Source of the DNA: Syntrophobacterales bacterium | GTDB taxonomy: Bacteria > Desulfobacterota > Syntrophia > Syntrophales > UBA2192 | Assembly: GCA_018053845.1 (NCBI GenBank) | Contig: JAGPKU010000002.1 | Coordinates: forward strand, 1-52,734 | Length of the DNA: 52,734 nt | Reading direction: 5' to 3' | Notes under the pieces: generated by a model | The model's database searches: none | Told to the model about the DNA's origin: nothing | What the model saw: only the letters and a program-made list of their open reading frames with translations | Shown here: positions 14,727 through 24,033 of the stretch, piece by piece | How the letters are laid out: the number at the start of each line of letters is the position of its first letter | How positions within the stretch are numbered: position 1 is the stretch's first letter | Translations under genes and position numbers: made by a program

Positions 14727-16824
14727 CCAGGGCTTCCTTCCGGCTCAGGCGGATCTTCCCGTTCGAGTCGATCTCGAGGACCTTCACGGGGATCTTGTCG
14801 CCCTCCCTGACCACGTCGGTCACCTTGGCGACGCGCTTCGTGTCGAGCTGCGAGATGTGGACGAGCCCCTCGGTGCCGGGCAGGATCTCCACGAAGCAGC
14901 CGAAGTCGACGACCTTCTTCACCGTGCCCATGTAGATCTTGCCGATCTCGGCCTCCTCGGTGAGCCACTTCACCATGGCGATGGCGCGGTCGGCCGCCTC
15001 GAGGTCGGTCGAGGCGATGAGCACCGTCCCGTCGTCCTCGACGTCGATGGTCACGCCCGTCTCGGCGACGATCTGGCGGATGTTCTTGCCGCCCGTGCCG
15101 ATGAGGTCGCGGATCCGGTCGGGCCGGATCTTCAGGGTGAGGATCCGCGGGGCGTACGGGGAGAGCTCCTTGCGGGGCTCGGCCAGGGTCTCCTTCATCT
15201 TGTCGATGATGAAGAACCGGCCCTCCTTGGCCTGCTGGAGCGCCTTGCGGAGGATCTGCTCGTTGATGCCGTCGATCTTGATGTCCATCTGCAGGGCCGT
15301 GACGCCCTTCTTGGTGCCGCAGACCTTGAAGTCCATGTCGCCGGCGTGGTCCTCGTCGCCGAGGATGTCGGACAGGACGGCCACGTTGTCGCCTTCCTTC
15401 AGGAGGCCCATGGCGATGCCCGCCACGACGTCCTTCACCGGCACGCCCGCGTCCATCAGCGAGAGGGTCCCGCCGCAGACGCTGGCCATGGAGGACGAAC
15501 CGTTCGAGGAGACGATCTCCGAGACGGTGCGGATCGTGTAGGGAAACTCCTCCTGGCTCGGGATGACGGGCAGCAGCGCCCGGCGGGCCAGGGCCCCGTG
15601 GCCGACCTCGCGCCGGCCGGGGCTCCCGAGACGCTTCACCTCGCCCACGCAGTAGGGCGGGAAGTTGTAGTGGAGCATGAAGGAGCGCATCTCCTCGCCC
15701 GTGATGTAGTCCAGGCGCTGCTCGTCCGAGGAGGTCCCCAGGGTGATCGTCACGAGGGCCTGGGTCTCGCCCCGCGTGAAGAGGGCCGACCCGTGCGTGC
15801 GCGGCAACAGCCCCACCTCGCAGTGGATCGGCCGGATCTCGTCGTAGGCGCGGCCCCCGATGCGCCGCTGCTCGGTCAGGATCATGCTGCGCAGCACGCC
15901 GCGGTCGATCTTTTCGATCACGTGCTCGACGAGGGGCTTGAGCGAGGGGTCGTCCTTGCAGAGGGTCTCGACGGCTTTTTCCCGCACCTCCCGCAGCCTG
16001 GCGTAGCGGTCGAGCTTCTCCGGGATCCGGTATGCCTCCTGGAAGCCCTCCTTCACCAGGTCGGAGATCTTCCGGTGGAGCGCCTCGTCGACGACGGGGG
16101 GCGTGAAGGCCCGCTTGGCCTTCCCGATGGCCTTCTGCATCTCGTCCTGCAGTTCGATGACGGGGCGCATGGTCTCCAGGGCGAGGTTGATGCCCTGGAC
16201 GATTTCCTCCTCGCCCAGTTCCTGGGCGCCTCCCTCGAGCATGACGAGGTTGACGTCGTAGGGCTTGCCGCCCGTCCCGGGGGTCACCTTGCGCCCCACG
16301 ATGAACATATCGAGTTCGCTGCCCTCCATCGCCGTGGGGTTGGCGACGAGCTTGCCGTCGATGCAGCCGATCCGGACGCCGGCGATGGGCCCGTTGAAGG
16401 GGATGTTGGAGATCTGCAGGGCCGCCGAGGCGCCCAGCAGGGCCGCCACGTCCGAGTCGTGCTGCCCGTCCACGGAGAGCACCGTGGCGATCAGCTGCGT
16501 CTCGTAGTTGTAGCCCTTGGGGAACAGCGGGCGGATGGAGCGGTCGATGATCCGGCAGATCAGGATCTCGCGCTCGTTGGGGCGCCCTTCGCGCTTGAAG
16601 AACCCGCCGGGGATCTTGCCCGCGGCGAAGGTCATCTCCTGGTAATCCACGGTGAGGGGCAGGAAGTCGAGCCCCTCCCTCTGGGTGCGGGCCGACACGA
16701 TGGTGACGAGCACGACCGTCTCCCCGTAGGTGACGAGAACGGCGCCGTCGGCCTGCCCGGCGATGTAGTGTGCCTTGATGCTGATTTCGCTGCCCGCGAA
16801 CCGGGTCTTGAAAATCTGACTCAT
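14695..16824 (-). CDS. pnp: Polyribonucleotide nucleotidyltransferase (PNPase)
   Basis: Phosphorolytic 3'-5' exoribonuclease and degradosome component, 709 residues, the normal length. Two RNase PH domains are visible (first with PGGFFKREGRPNEREILICR, second with RTHGSALFTRGETQALVT and EDHAGDMDFKVCGT). A KH domain (IRDLIGTGGKNIRQIVAETG) and a C-terminal S1 domain (GTVKKVVDFGCFVEILPGTE) follow. It lies downstream of rpsO as in most bacteria, with a 201-base gap that contains the CGTGCGCC tandem repeat. Confidence 0.97.
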   Translation of the reverse strand: MSQIFKTRFAGSEISIKAHYIAGQADGAVLVTYGETVVLVTIVSARTQREGLDFLPLTVDYQEMTFAAGKIPGGFFKREGRPNEREILICRIIDRSIRPLFPKGYNYETQLIATVLSVDGQHDSDVAALLGASAALQISNIPFNGPIAGVRIGCIDGKLVANPTAMEGSELDMFIVGRKVTPGTGGKPYDVNLVMLEGGAQELGEEEIVQGINLALETMRPVIELQDEMQKAIGKAKRAFTPPVVDEALHRKISDLVKEGFQEAYRIPEKLDRYARLREVREKAVETLCKDDPSLKPLVEHVIEKIDRGVLRSMILTEQRRIGGRAYDEIRPIHCEVGLLPRTHGSALFTRGETQALVTITLGTSSDEQRLDYITGEEMRSFMLHYNFPPYCVGEVKRLGSPGRREVGHGALARRALLPVIPSQEEFPYTIRTVSEIVSSNGSSSMASVCGGTLSLMDAGVPVKDVVAGIAMGLLKEGDNVAVLSDILGDEDHAGDMDFKVCGTKKGVTALQMDIKIDGINEQILRKALQQAKEGRFFIIDKMKETLAEPRKELSPYAPRILTLKIRPDRIRDLIGTGGKNIRQIVAETGVTIDVEDDGTVLIASTDLEAADRAIAMVKWLTEEAEIGKIYMGTVKKVVDFGCFVEILPGTEGLVHISQLDTKRVAKVTDVVREGDKIPVKVLEIDSNGKIRLSRKEALGADVPKNSPF

Positions 16825-16867
16825 ACGCTTTCCATCTCCTTGCTGATGACTCGAGTGATGTTCTGAA

Positions 16868-16891
16868 CGTGCGCCCGTGCGCCCGTGCGCC
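16868..16891. repeat. Three exact tandem copies of CGTGCGCC
   Basis: CGTGCGCC repeated three times at 16868-16875, 16876-16883 and 16884-16891 in the rpsO-pnp gap, close to the pnp start. It has the 8-nt period of some of the degenerate arrays elsewhere but is exact, so it may be a separate microsatellite or a young array. Confidence 0.7.
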
Positions 16892-17025
16892 CCGCCGACC
16901 CCCGCGGGGCGTACGGCTCCGCCTTCCGAACGAGCCCGTTTCGATGTCGAGGCAGGGCCCGCCCCGGCAGGCGCCCGGACCCGGGACGGGGGGCGGATCG
17001 AGGGGTGCGATCGCCGCCGTGGCCT

Positions 17026-17292
17026 CTACTTCCGGAGACCGAGCCTCTCGATGATCTTGCGGTACCGCGTCACGTCCTTGTTCTTGAGATACTCCAGCAG
17101 CCGTCGACGCTGCCCGACGAGCTTCAGAAGGCCCCGGCGGGAGTGGTGATCCTTCTTGTGCGTCTTGAAATGCTCCGTCAGGTACTGGATCCTGGCGCTC
17201 AGCAGGGCCACCTGCACCTCGGGCGAGCCCGTGTCGCCCTCGTGGGTCTTGAAGTCGGCGATGATCTCTTTCCTCTTTTCTGCGTCAAGCAC
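17026..17292 (-). CDS. rpsO: 30S ribosomal protein S15
   Basis: Primary 16S rRNA-binding protein of 88 residues, the normal length, with [40 protein letters not shown] and [18 protein letters not shown]. It organises the central domain of the 30S subunit. It lies between truB and pnp in the conserved order. Confidence 0.97.
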   Translation of the reverse strand: MLDAEKRKEIIADFKTHEGDTGSPEVQVALLSARIQYLTEHFKTHKKDHHSRRGLLKLVGQRRRLLEYLKNKDVTRYRKIIERLGLRK

Positions 17293-17340
17293 GTCCGTAA
17301 ATCCTCCCTTTGCTCACAAATGATTGATGTCCGATCCGTC

Positions 17341-18276
17341 TCACGACTCGGCAAACACTCTCAGGATGCGGGCCACCCGGTCCCGGGCCCCCAGCGTCGG
17401 GATCTCCGCGGTTGCAACGACCATCCGGGCCAGCGCCACGAGGCGCCCGGATTCACTGGTGAACTGTACCACATCTCCCGCGGCAAGAGAAGGGATTTGC
17501 AGTCCCGCCAGGGCCCCGGCATCGGGCTGACGGCCCTTCCTCATCTGCTCCTCCAGCGGCGGGGGAACCGGGATGTCCCCCACCCCCGCAAGGGCCCGTG
17601 CCGGGGGGATGAGCCCCCGCTCGAGCCTCTCCCGGAGGGCGGCGTCGCTTGCACCCTCCAGGGAAACGGCGTCTTCCAGCCGAAACCTGCCGCTGGCCGT
17701 CCGGCGCAGACTCTCCAGGGCGGCCCCGCAGCCGAGCCGCTCGCCCGCGTCGGCGCACAGCGTCCGGACGTAGGTGCCCTTGGAGCAGGTCACGTCGAAC
17801 CGCACCCGGGGCGGCTCGAACGCCCGCAGGCGGATGGCCCGGATCTCGACCTGCCGCGCGGGGGGCACCAGGTGCACGCCCTTGCGGGCCCACTTGTAGA
17901 GCGCCCGGCCCCGGACCTTGACGGCCGAGTACTGCGGGGGCACCTGCGTGATGGTGCCCGCAAACCCCTCGAGCACGGCCCTGACGTCCGCCCCGGTCAC
18001 CCGGGGCTCCTGCTCGTCGAGCACCCGCCCGGTCATGTCCAGGGTGTCCGTCCGGACGCCCAGGCGCATCGTGACCTCGTAGGTCTTGTCGTCGCCCGCG
18101 AGGAAGGAGGCCAGTTTCGTCGCCTCGCCGACGCACACGGGGAGCACGCCGGTGGCCATCGGGTCGAGGGTGCCCGTGTGGCCCGCCTTTTTCTCTCCCA
18201 GGAGCTTCCGCACGCGTTCGACGGCGTCGTGGGAGGTGATCCCCGCGGGCTTGTCCACGACGACGACACCGTTCAT
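17341..18276 (-). CDS. truB: tRNA pseudouridine(55) synthase
   Basis: Makes pseudouridine 55 in the T arm of tRNAs. Catalytic motif GHTGTLDPMATGVLPV near residues 32-47, with the aspartate nucleophile in TLDP, plus KTYEVTMRLGVRTDTLD and VPPQYSAVKVRGRALYKWAR. The C-terminal part has a PUA-like extension. The ATG at 18276 overlaps the nrnA stop as ATGA; the longer open frame upstream belongs to shadow sequence. It has 311 residues. Confidence 0.95.
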   Translation of the reverse strand: MNGVVVVDKPAGITSHDAVERVRKLLGEKKAGHTGTLDPMATGVLPVCVGEATKLASFLAGDDKTYEVTMRLGVRTDTLDMTGRVLDEQEPRVTGADVRAVLEGFAGTITQVPPQYSAVKVRGRALYKWARKGVHLVPPARQVEIRAIRLRAFEPPRVRFDVTCSKGTYVRTLCADAGERLGCGAALESLRRTASGRFRLEDAVSLEGASDAALRERLERGLIPPARALAGVGDIPVPPPLEEQMRKGRQPDAGALAGLQIPSLAAGDVVQFTSESGRLVALARMVVATAEIPTLGARDRVARILRVFAES

Positions 18277-19229
18277 CGGCCACCGTTCTTGATCGCGTCG
18301 AAGAGCCTTTTCTTGACCGTGTCCGCGTCGCCCTGGATCCGGCAGGCCGCGGCGTTGATGTGGCCGCCGCCCCCGAACTTCCGGGCCACCGCCTCGACGC
18401 TGAAGCGGCCCTTGGAGCGCAGGCTCACCTTGTAGAGCCCGTCGCCGATCTCGCTCAGGAAGGCCGCCACCTGCACGCCCTCGACGGCGCGGGGGTACTC
18501 GACGAACCCTTCCGTGTGCTCCCACTCGGCCCCCGCCTCGTCGAGCATCTTCTTCGTCACGGTGAGGGCCGCGATCCGCCCCTGCCAGTCGAACTCCAGG
18601 GTGGTCAGGGCCCGGGCCAACAGCCGGATCTTCACGGCCGGGAAGGTCTCGTAGACCTGCTGGGCGATCCAGGCGGGGTCGGCCCCCTTCTCCAGGAGCC
18701 GGCCGGCGACGGCAAAGGTCCCCGGTCCCGTGTTCGAGTACCGGAAGGCCCCCGTGTCGGTCAGGATCGCCGTGTACAGGTTGACCGCCATGTCCTTCGT
18801 GATCTCGATGCCCATCCCGTCGAGGAGCCGGTAGACCATCTCGCCCGTGGAGCTCGCCTCGGGGTCCGTAAGCGTCAGGTGGCCGTAGCGGTCGTTCGAG
18901 ATGTGGTGATCGATGTTGACGATCTGCCGGATCCCGGCGATCCGCGGCGCCTCGTCGCCCACGCGCTCGATCTCGCTGCAGTCCAGGACGAAGACGGCGT
19001 CGAAGCCCTCCAGGGGGCCCAGGCGGTTGACGATGACGCCCGCGTCGGGCAGAAAGGCGTACATCTGCGGCGTGCGGTCCTGGTTGTAGACGACGGCCTC
19101 CTTGCCCAGGCCCCGGAGCGCCTCGTAGAGGGCCAGCTCGGAGCCCACGGCATCCCCGTCGAGCCTCACGTGGGAGGTCACGAGGAAGCGGCGTCCCCTC
19201 CTGATGATGTCAGCGATCGGGTGGATCAT
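18273..19229 (-). CDS. nrnA: DHH-family bifunctional oligoribonuclease/PAP phosphatase
   Basis: NrnA-type phosphoesterase that degrades oligoribonucleotides of 2-5 nt and dephosphorylates 3'-phosphoadenosine 5'-phosphate. The DHH domain shows TSHVRLDGDAVGSELALYEA, FVLDCSEIERVGD and the namesake NIDHHISNDRYG; the DHHA1 domain ends with RKFGGGGHINAAACRI. It has 318 residues, overlaps rbfA upstream by 20 bases and truB downstream by 4. Confidence 0.92.
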   Translation of the reverse strand: MIHPIADIIRRGRRFLVTSHVRLDGDAVGSELALYEALRGLGKEAVVYNQDRTPQMYAFLPDAGVIVNRLGPLEGFDAVFVLDCSEIERVGDEAPRIAGIRQIVNIDHHISNDRYGHLTLTDPEASSTGEMVYRLLDGMGIEITKDMAVNLYTAILTDTGAFRYSNTGPGTFAVAGRLLEKGADPAWIAQQVYETFPAVKIRLLARALTTLEFDWQGRIAALTVTKKMLDEAGAEWEHTEGFVEYPRAVEGVQVAAFLSEIGDGLYKVSLRSKGRFSVEAVARKFGGGGHINAAACRIQGDADTVKKRLFDAIKNGGR

Positions 19230-19578
19230 CCGGTTCGTCTTTCCTGATCTCCTTGAGCAGCCTGTCGATCTTCGAGCCGTACTCGAACGAGGAGTCGTAG
19301 AAGAAGCTCAGCTCCGGGACGTATCGGAGCTGCAGGCGCTTGCCGAGCTCGCGCCGGACAAACCCCCGGGCCTTCGAGAGGCCCTGCCCGACCTCGTCGC
19401 TCATGCGGTCCTTGCCGAGTTCGACGACGTAGATGCGGGCCGAGTGGAGGTCGTCCGTGAGCCTGACGTCCGTGACGGTGATGTTGGCGATCCTCGGGTC
19501 ATGGACCTCGCGGCGGAGGATTTCGGCGATCTGCTGCTTCACGAGGTCCGCGACCCGGTCAGCTCTCTTGAAATCCAT
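19210..19578 (-). CDS. rbfA: 30S ribosome-binding factor A
   Basis: KH-like assembly factor that binds the immature 30S subunit. Family sequence is evident in RADRVADLVKQQIAEILRRE, the HDPRIANITVTDVRLTDDL segment and RLQLRYVPELSFFYDSSFEY. It has 122 residues. The start overlaps the DUF503 stop by 20 bases, and its end overlaps nrnA, so this section is a tightly coupled operon. Confidence 0.95.
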   Translation of the reverse strand: MDFKRADRVADLVKQQIAEILRREVHDPRIANITVTDVRLTDDLHSARIYVVELGKDRMSDEVGQGLSKARGFVRRELGKRLQLRYVPELSFFYDSSFEYGSKIDRLLKEIRKDEPDDPPDR

Positions 19579-19903
19579 CGGGCAGCGCCCCCCCGTCGTA
19601 CCGACCCGTCATGTCGGAGTAGTTCGTGATCTCCCTGCGCACGTTGACGACTTCGGCCAGGTGGAGGTTCTCGACGAAACGCAGGACCCTCTCCATCTTC
19701 GAGTCGACGAAGCCCCGGTCGTTGCCCACGACGGCAAAGCCGATGACCCCCCGCTTCCAGTTCTCGTGCCCGTCGACCTCGGCGATGGAGATGTTGAACT
19801 CGTTCTGCGTGCGGCGGATCAGACTCTTCATCACGCCCCGCTTCTCCTTCAGGGAGCGGCTCTCGTGGATGTGCACCTCGATGATCCCGACACCGACAAC
19901 CAT
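19559..19903 (-). CDS. ylxP: DUF503 (YlxP-like) protein
   Basis: Small protein of 114 residues with the DUF503 hallmark near the N-terminus (GIIEVHIHESRSLKEKRGVM, residues 6-25) and then SLIRRTQNEFNISIAEVDGH. It regularly sits between infB and rbfA in Gram-positive and deltaproteobacterial genomes, suggesting a role in ribosome maturation, but its biochemical function is not established. Confidence 0.9.
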   Translation of the reverse strand: MVVGVGIIEVHIHESRSLKEKRGVMKSLIRRTQNEFNISIAEVDGHENWKRGVIGFAVVGNDRGFVDSKMERVLRFVENLHLAEVVNVRREITNYSDMTGRYDGGALPDGFQES

Positions 19904-19904
19904 T

Positions 19905-19983
19905 CTCGTTCATTTCGTTCATTTCGTTGGTTCGTTGGTTTCGTCGAAAGGAACGAAAAAAACGAAAGAAACGAAACGAAACG
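19905..19983. repeat. 9-nt-period inverted repeat pair filling the infB-ylxP gap
   Basis: Left run from 19905: CTCGTTCAT, TTCGTTCAT, TTCGTTGGT, TCGTTGGTT, TCG. Right run from 19950: GGAACGAAA, AAAACGAAA, GAAACGAAA, CGAAACG. Both keep a 9-nt phase, and the right run is the complement type of the left, so the whole gap can fold on itself. It occupies essentially every base between the ylxP start and the infB stop. Confidence 0.85.
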
Positions 19984-19985
19984 TC

Positions 19986-22577
19986 TTAGAGTTTTCTCTC
20001 GATCTTTTCCGTGATGTACGCCTCGATCACGTCCCCCACGTGGATGTCGTTGTAGCCCTCGATGCCGAGGCCGCACTCCATCCCGGCGGAGACCTCCTTC
20101 GCATCGTCCTTGAAGCGCTTGAGCGAGGCGATCTTGCCGTCGTAGACGACCACCCCGTCGCGCACGAGCTTCACGCCGGCGCTGCGCGGGATCTTGCCGT
20201 CCGTCACGTAGCAGCCCGCCACGGTGCCCACCTTGACGATGCGGAAGGTCTCGCGGACCTCGGCCCGGCCCTGGACGACCTCCTTGTATTCGGGCTCCAG
20301 CAGGCCTTCCATGGCGGCCCGCACGTCGTTGATGGCGTTGTAGATGACGTCGTAGAGCTTGACCTCGACGCCCTCCTTCCCGGCGATCTCGACCACGCGC
20401 GCGTCGGGCCTCACCTTGAACCCCAGGATGATCGCGTCGGAGGCCGAGGCCAGCATGACGTCCGTTTCGGTGACGGCGCCCGTGGAGCTGTGGATGATCT
20501 TCAGCTTGATCTCGTCGGTGGAGAGCTTGCTGAGCGCCTCGGTCAGGGCCTCGAGAGACCCCTGGACGTCGGCCTTCAGGATCACGTTGAGTTCCTTGGC
20601 GCCCTCCTTGATCCGCTGGTAGAGCTGCTCCAGGGTGATCTTGGAGGAAGCGGCCAGTTCCTTCTCGCGCTCCTTGCGGATCCAGTACTCGCTGATGCTC
20701 TTGGCCTTCTTCTCGTCCTCGACGCCGATGAACTCGGCGCCCGCCTGCGGGACGCTGGAGAACCCGATGACCTCCACGGGCATGGAGGGGCCGGCCTCCT
20801 TGACGCGCCGGCCCTGGTCGTCGATCATGGCGCGCACGCGGCCGTACTCCGTCTTCGCGGAGAAGGCGTCGCCCTCGCGCAGCGTGCCCTCCTGGATGAG
20901 CACCGTCGCCACGGGGCCGCGGCCCTTGTCGAGCTTGGCCTCGATGATGATGCCGCGGGCCGGACGGTCCGGGTCGGCCTTCAGCTCGAGCACGTCGGCC
21001 TGCAGGAGGATGAGCTCCAGCAGGTTCTCGATGCCGATCTTCTTCTTCGCCGAGATGTCGGCGAAGAGCGCATCGCCCCCCCAGTCCTCGGGCACGAGGC
21101 CGTGCTGCGCGAGCTCCTGCTTGATCCGATCGGGGGTGGCATTGGGCTTGTCGATCTTGTTGACGGCCACGATGATCGGGACCCCCGCCGACCGCGAGTG
21201 GTTGATGGCCTCCACGGTCTGTTCCATGACGCCGTCGTCGGCCGCCACGACGAGGACGACGATGTCCGTCACCTTCGCCCCGCGGGCGCGCATGGCCGTG
21301 AAGGCCTCGTGGCCCGGCGTGTCGAGGAAGACGATGTCGCGGTCCTTGACGTGGACGTGGTAGGCGCCGATGGCCTGCGTGATGCCGCCGGCCTCGCCGT
21401 CGATGACGTTGGTCTGCCGGATCGCGTCCAGCAGCGAGGTCTTGCCGTGGTCGACGTGGCCCATGACGGTGACGACGGGCGCCCGGGGCTTCAGGTTCCG
21501 GGGCTCGGCCTCGACCCGCTGCATCAGCTCGTCGTACTCGGCCGTCACGGCCTCGACCTGGTAGCCGAACTCGGCGGCGATCAGGGTGGCCGCATCGACG
21601 TCGATGGACTGGTTGATGGTGACCATCATGCCCAGGCCCAGCAGCTTGTTGATGACGTCGCTGGCCCGCACGCCCATCTGCTTGGCCAGTTCGCCCACGC
21701 GGATGGCCTCGGAGATCCGGATCCGCCGCTTGATCGCCTTGGGCGTCGTGATCTCCGTCTTCTTCATCCTGACGGCGGCGGCCTTGCGTTCGCCCCTCCA
21801 GCGCGGCGATTCCTCTTCCTCGATCTCCCGGAGCCGGACCCGCTTGTCCTTCTTGTCGATGACCTGCTTGATCATCGTCTTCTTCTTGGCGGCCACGGAA
21901 TCCATGACCACCTCGACGGCCTTCTTGCCCTTCTTGTCGGCGCCCGGCGCAGCACCCCTCGCCTCCGCGCCCGACGGCGGGGCGGCCTGGCCGCGAGGCT
22001 GGCCCGGCACGGGCCCGGCGGGTTTGCGGATCTGCGCCTGCGGGACCGTCGAGGCCGGGGGCCTCGCGCCTTCCCGCCTCTCGACGGGCTCGGGCCGGCG
22101 GATGATCTGCGCCTGCCGGGACAGATCGGGCTCCTTTTTCGGGGGGGGCTCGGGCTTCGCGGCCGCGGGCGGCTCCGCGGCGGCCGGGGGCTCCTCCGCC
22201 CGGGGCTCGACGGGCTTTACCGCCGCATCGGCCTGTTCGGGCGGCTCGGCCTTCTCTTCCTTTTCCGGCAGGACGGCCTCTTCCTTCTCGGCCTTCTCGG
22301 CCGGCAAGGCCGCCTCTTCGGGGGCTGCAACCTGGGCGGCCTCCTCGGCCGGCAGGCGGACGGCCCGCCTGCGGATGACCGTCGACTTGACGCGCTTCTC
22401 GACGACCTCCTTTTCGCCCTTGGCGGCGAACTCGCGGCGGACCCGCTCGACCTCGCTGTCCTCGAGAGTGCTGGAGTGGGATTTGACGGCGATGCCAAGG
22501 GTCTTGAGCCTCGCGATGAACTCCTTGTTCTCGACCCCGAACTCCTTGGCCAGTTCGTAAACCCTCATCTTGGACAT
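19986..22577 (-). CDS. infB: Translation initiation factor IF-2
   Basis: GTPase delivering initiator tRNA to the 30S subunit, 863 residues. Two IF2-N modules (starting [20 protein letters not shown], and [20 protein letters not shown] near residue 290) flank a long charged Lys/Glu/Pro/Ala linker. The G domain has [14 protein letters not shown] at about residues 373-386, [15 protein letters not shown] and NKIDKPNA, and is followed by the beta-barrel and C-terminal fMet-tRNA-binding domains ([20 protein letters not shown]). Two in-frame ATGs (22577, 22568) are three codons apart. Confidence 0.97.
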   Translation of the reverse strand: MSKMRVYELAKEFGVENKEFIARLKTLGIAVKSHSSTLEDSEVERVRREFAAKGEKEVVEKRVKSTVIRRRAVRLPAEEAAQVAAPEEAALPAEKAEKEEAVLPEKEEKAEPPEQADAAVKPVEPRAEEPPAAAEPPAAAKPEPPPKKEPDLSRQAQIIRRPEPVERREGARPPASTVPQAQIRKPAGPVPGQPRGQAAPPSGAEARGAAPGADKKGKKAVEVVMDSVAAKKKTMIKQVIDKKDKRVRLREIEEEESPRWRGERKAAAVRMKKTEITTPKAIKRRIRISEAIRVGELAKQMGVRASDVINKLLGLGMMVTINQSIDVDAATLIAAEFGYQVEAVTAEYDELMQRVEAEPRNLKPRAPVVTVMGHVDHGKTSLLDAIRQTNVIDGEAGGITQAIGAYHVHVKDRDIVFLDTPGHEAFTAMRARGAKVTDIVVLVVAADDGVMEQTVEAINHSRSAGVPIIVAVNKIDKPNATPDRIKQELAQHGLVPEDWGGDALFADISAKKKIGIENLLELILLQADVLELKADPDRPARGIIIEAKLDKGRGPVATVLIQEGTLREGDAFSAKTEYGRVRAMIDDQGRRVKEAGPSMPVEVIGFSSVPQAGAEFIGVEDEKKAKSISEYWIRKEREKELAASSKITLEQLYQRIKEGAKELNVILKADVQGSLEALTEALSKLSTDEIKLKIIHSSTGAVTETDVMLASASDAIILGFKVRPDARVVEIAGKEGVEVKLYDVIYNAINDVRAAMEGLLEPEYKEVVQGRAEVRETFRIVKVGTVAGCYVTDGKIPRSAGVKLVRDGVVVYDGKIASLKRFKDDAKEVSAGMECGLGIEGYNDIHVGDVIEAYITEKIERKL

Positions 22578-22632
22578 GCTTGAAACCCCCGAAAAGTATG
22601 GTTCAACCCGGGCCTTCGACCCCCCTCAAGGC

Positions 22633-23889
22633 TCAGGCGGCCCCGCCCGCTTCCTTGTCCACGACCTGCGCGGCCCTCTCGACGATGCCCTGCGCCTTCT
22701 CGGCATCCATCCCGGGGATGGCCTTGAGGGCCTCGGGGTCCGCCGACGACAGGGCGGCGACACTCTTGTAGCCCTCCTTGAAGAGCAGCTCCGCCGTCTC
22801 CTCGTCGAGGTCGGGGACCTTCAGGAGACTCTTGGGCCCCTCCTCGGCCTGCTTCTGGAGCATGGCCTCGCTCTTCACGTCGATCTTCCAGCCCGTGAGC
22901 CGCACGGCGAGCCGCACGTTCTGGCCGCTCTTGCCGATCGCGAGCGAGAGCTGGTCGTCGGGCACGATGACCTCCATGGACCGCTCGTCCTCGTACATGA
23001 AGACCTTGCTCACCTTGGCGGGCGACAGGGCCGAGCAGATGTACTTCACGGCGTCTTCCGAGAAGGGAACGATGTCGATCTTTTCGCCCTTGAGCTCCTG
23101 GACGACGCTCTGGACGCGGGAGCCCCGCATCCCGACACAGGCCCCGACGGGGTCGATGTCCTTGTCGAGGGTCCGGACGGAGATCTTGGAGCGGTTGCCC
23201 GGCTCGCGGGCCACGTTGACGATCTCGATGAAACCCTCGGAGATCTCCGGCACTTCGAGCTCGAACAGGGCGCGCAGGAACCCGGGGTGGGTGCGGGACA
23301 GCACGATCTGGGGCCCCTTGGAGATCTTCTTGACGTCCACGATGAAGGCCCGGATCCGGTCCCCCCGCTTGTAGGTCTCGCGGTGGATCTGCTCGGAGGG
23401 CGGGATGACGGCCTCGGCGCGGCCGAGGTTCACGATGATGCTGCCGCCCTCGAAGCGCTGGACGAACCCGCTGACGATCTGGCTCTTCTTGTCCTTGTAC
23501 TCGTCGTAGATCTTGTCGCGCTCGGCGTCCTTGACCTTCTGGATGATGATCTGCTTGGCCGTCTGGACGGCGATCCGGCCGAAGCTGGCCGCGTCGATCT
23601 TCATGCCGAGGCTGTCGCCCGGCTCGGCCTCCTCGTCGAGATCCCGCCTTGCCTCCTCCAGGGCGATCTGCGTCTCGGGGTCCAGCACCTTCTCCACGAC
23701 CGTCTTGAACTGGAACACCTCCAGCTCGCCCGCCTCCTCGTTGTACTTGGACTCGAGCTCCACCTTCGGCCCCAGCTTCTTTCTCGCCGCGGTGAGGATG
23801 GCCGACTCCAGGGCCTCGATGATGACTTCCTTCTCGATCCCCTTGTCCTTGCCCATCTGCTCGATGAGACGTTTCAGCTCCGGAAACAT
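22633..23889 (-). CDS. nusA: Transcription termination/antitermination factor NusA
   Basis: RNA polymerase-associated elongation factor of 418 residues. The order is an N-terminal RNAP-binding domain (ELKRLIEQMGKDKGIEKEVI), an S1 domain (SGFVQRFEGGSIIVNLGRAE), KH1 (DPVGACVGMRGSRVQSVVQE) and KH2 (LSLAIGKSGQNVRLAVRLTG). A single C-terminal helix-hairpin-helix repeat follows (LFKEGYKSVAALSSADPEAL). The ATG at 23889 has a strong AGGAGGT ribosome-binding site. It is separated from rimP by a short-period repeat. Confidence 0.96.
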   Translation of the reverse strand: MFPELKRLIEQMGKDKGIEKEVIIEALESAILTAARKKLGPKVELESKYNEEAGELEVFQFKTVVEKVLDPETQIALEEARRDLDEEAEPGDSLGMKIDAASFGRIAVQTAKQIIIQKVKDAERDKIYDEYKDKKSQIVSGFVQRFEGGSIIVNLGRAEAVIPPSEQIHRETYKRGDRIRAFIVDVKKISKGPQIVLSRTHPGFLRALFELEVPEISEGFIEIVNVAREPGNRSKISVRTLDKDIDPVGACVGMRGSRVQSVVQELKGEKIDIVPFSEDAVKYICSALSPAKVSKVFMYEDERSMEVIVPDDQLSLAIGKSGQNVRLAVRLTGWKIDVKSEAMLQKQAEEGPKSLLKVPDLDEETAELLFKEGYKSVAALSSADPEALKAIPGMDAEKAQGIVERAAQVVDKEAGGAA

Positions 23890-23909
23890 GCGTGACCTCC
23901 TGATCTGAT

Positions 23910-23982
23910 AGGCATCAGGCATGAGGCGTCAGGCTCCGGGAAATACGCTTTCCCTTGCTGCCTGCTGCCCGTTGCCTGCCTT
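23910..23982. repeat. 7-nt-period inverted repeat pair between nusA and rimP
   Basis: Left run AGGCATC, AGGCATG, AGGCGTC, AGGCTCC (23910-23937). Core GGGAAA-TACGC-TTTCCC is itself a perfect hairpin (23938-23954). Right run TTGCTGC, CTGCTGC, CCGTTGC, CTGCC (23955-23980). The AGGC anchor is fixed and the other three bases vary. This is the clearest example of the arm-core-arm plan. Confidence 0.85.
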
Positions 23983-24033
23983 TTCCAAACCGTCCGTTGA
24001 CTCAAACATGGGGTCTTCGGCACGGAGAAAGCG

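Noticed and set aside
16825-17025. S15-type autoregulatory RNA structure in the rpsO-pnp region
   Set aside because: Such structures normally lie in the rpsO leader, upstream of rpsO; I could not identify a supported fold there or in this gap.
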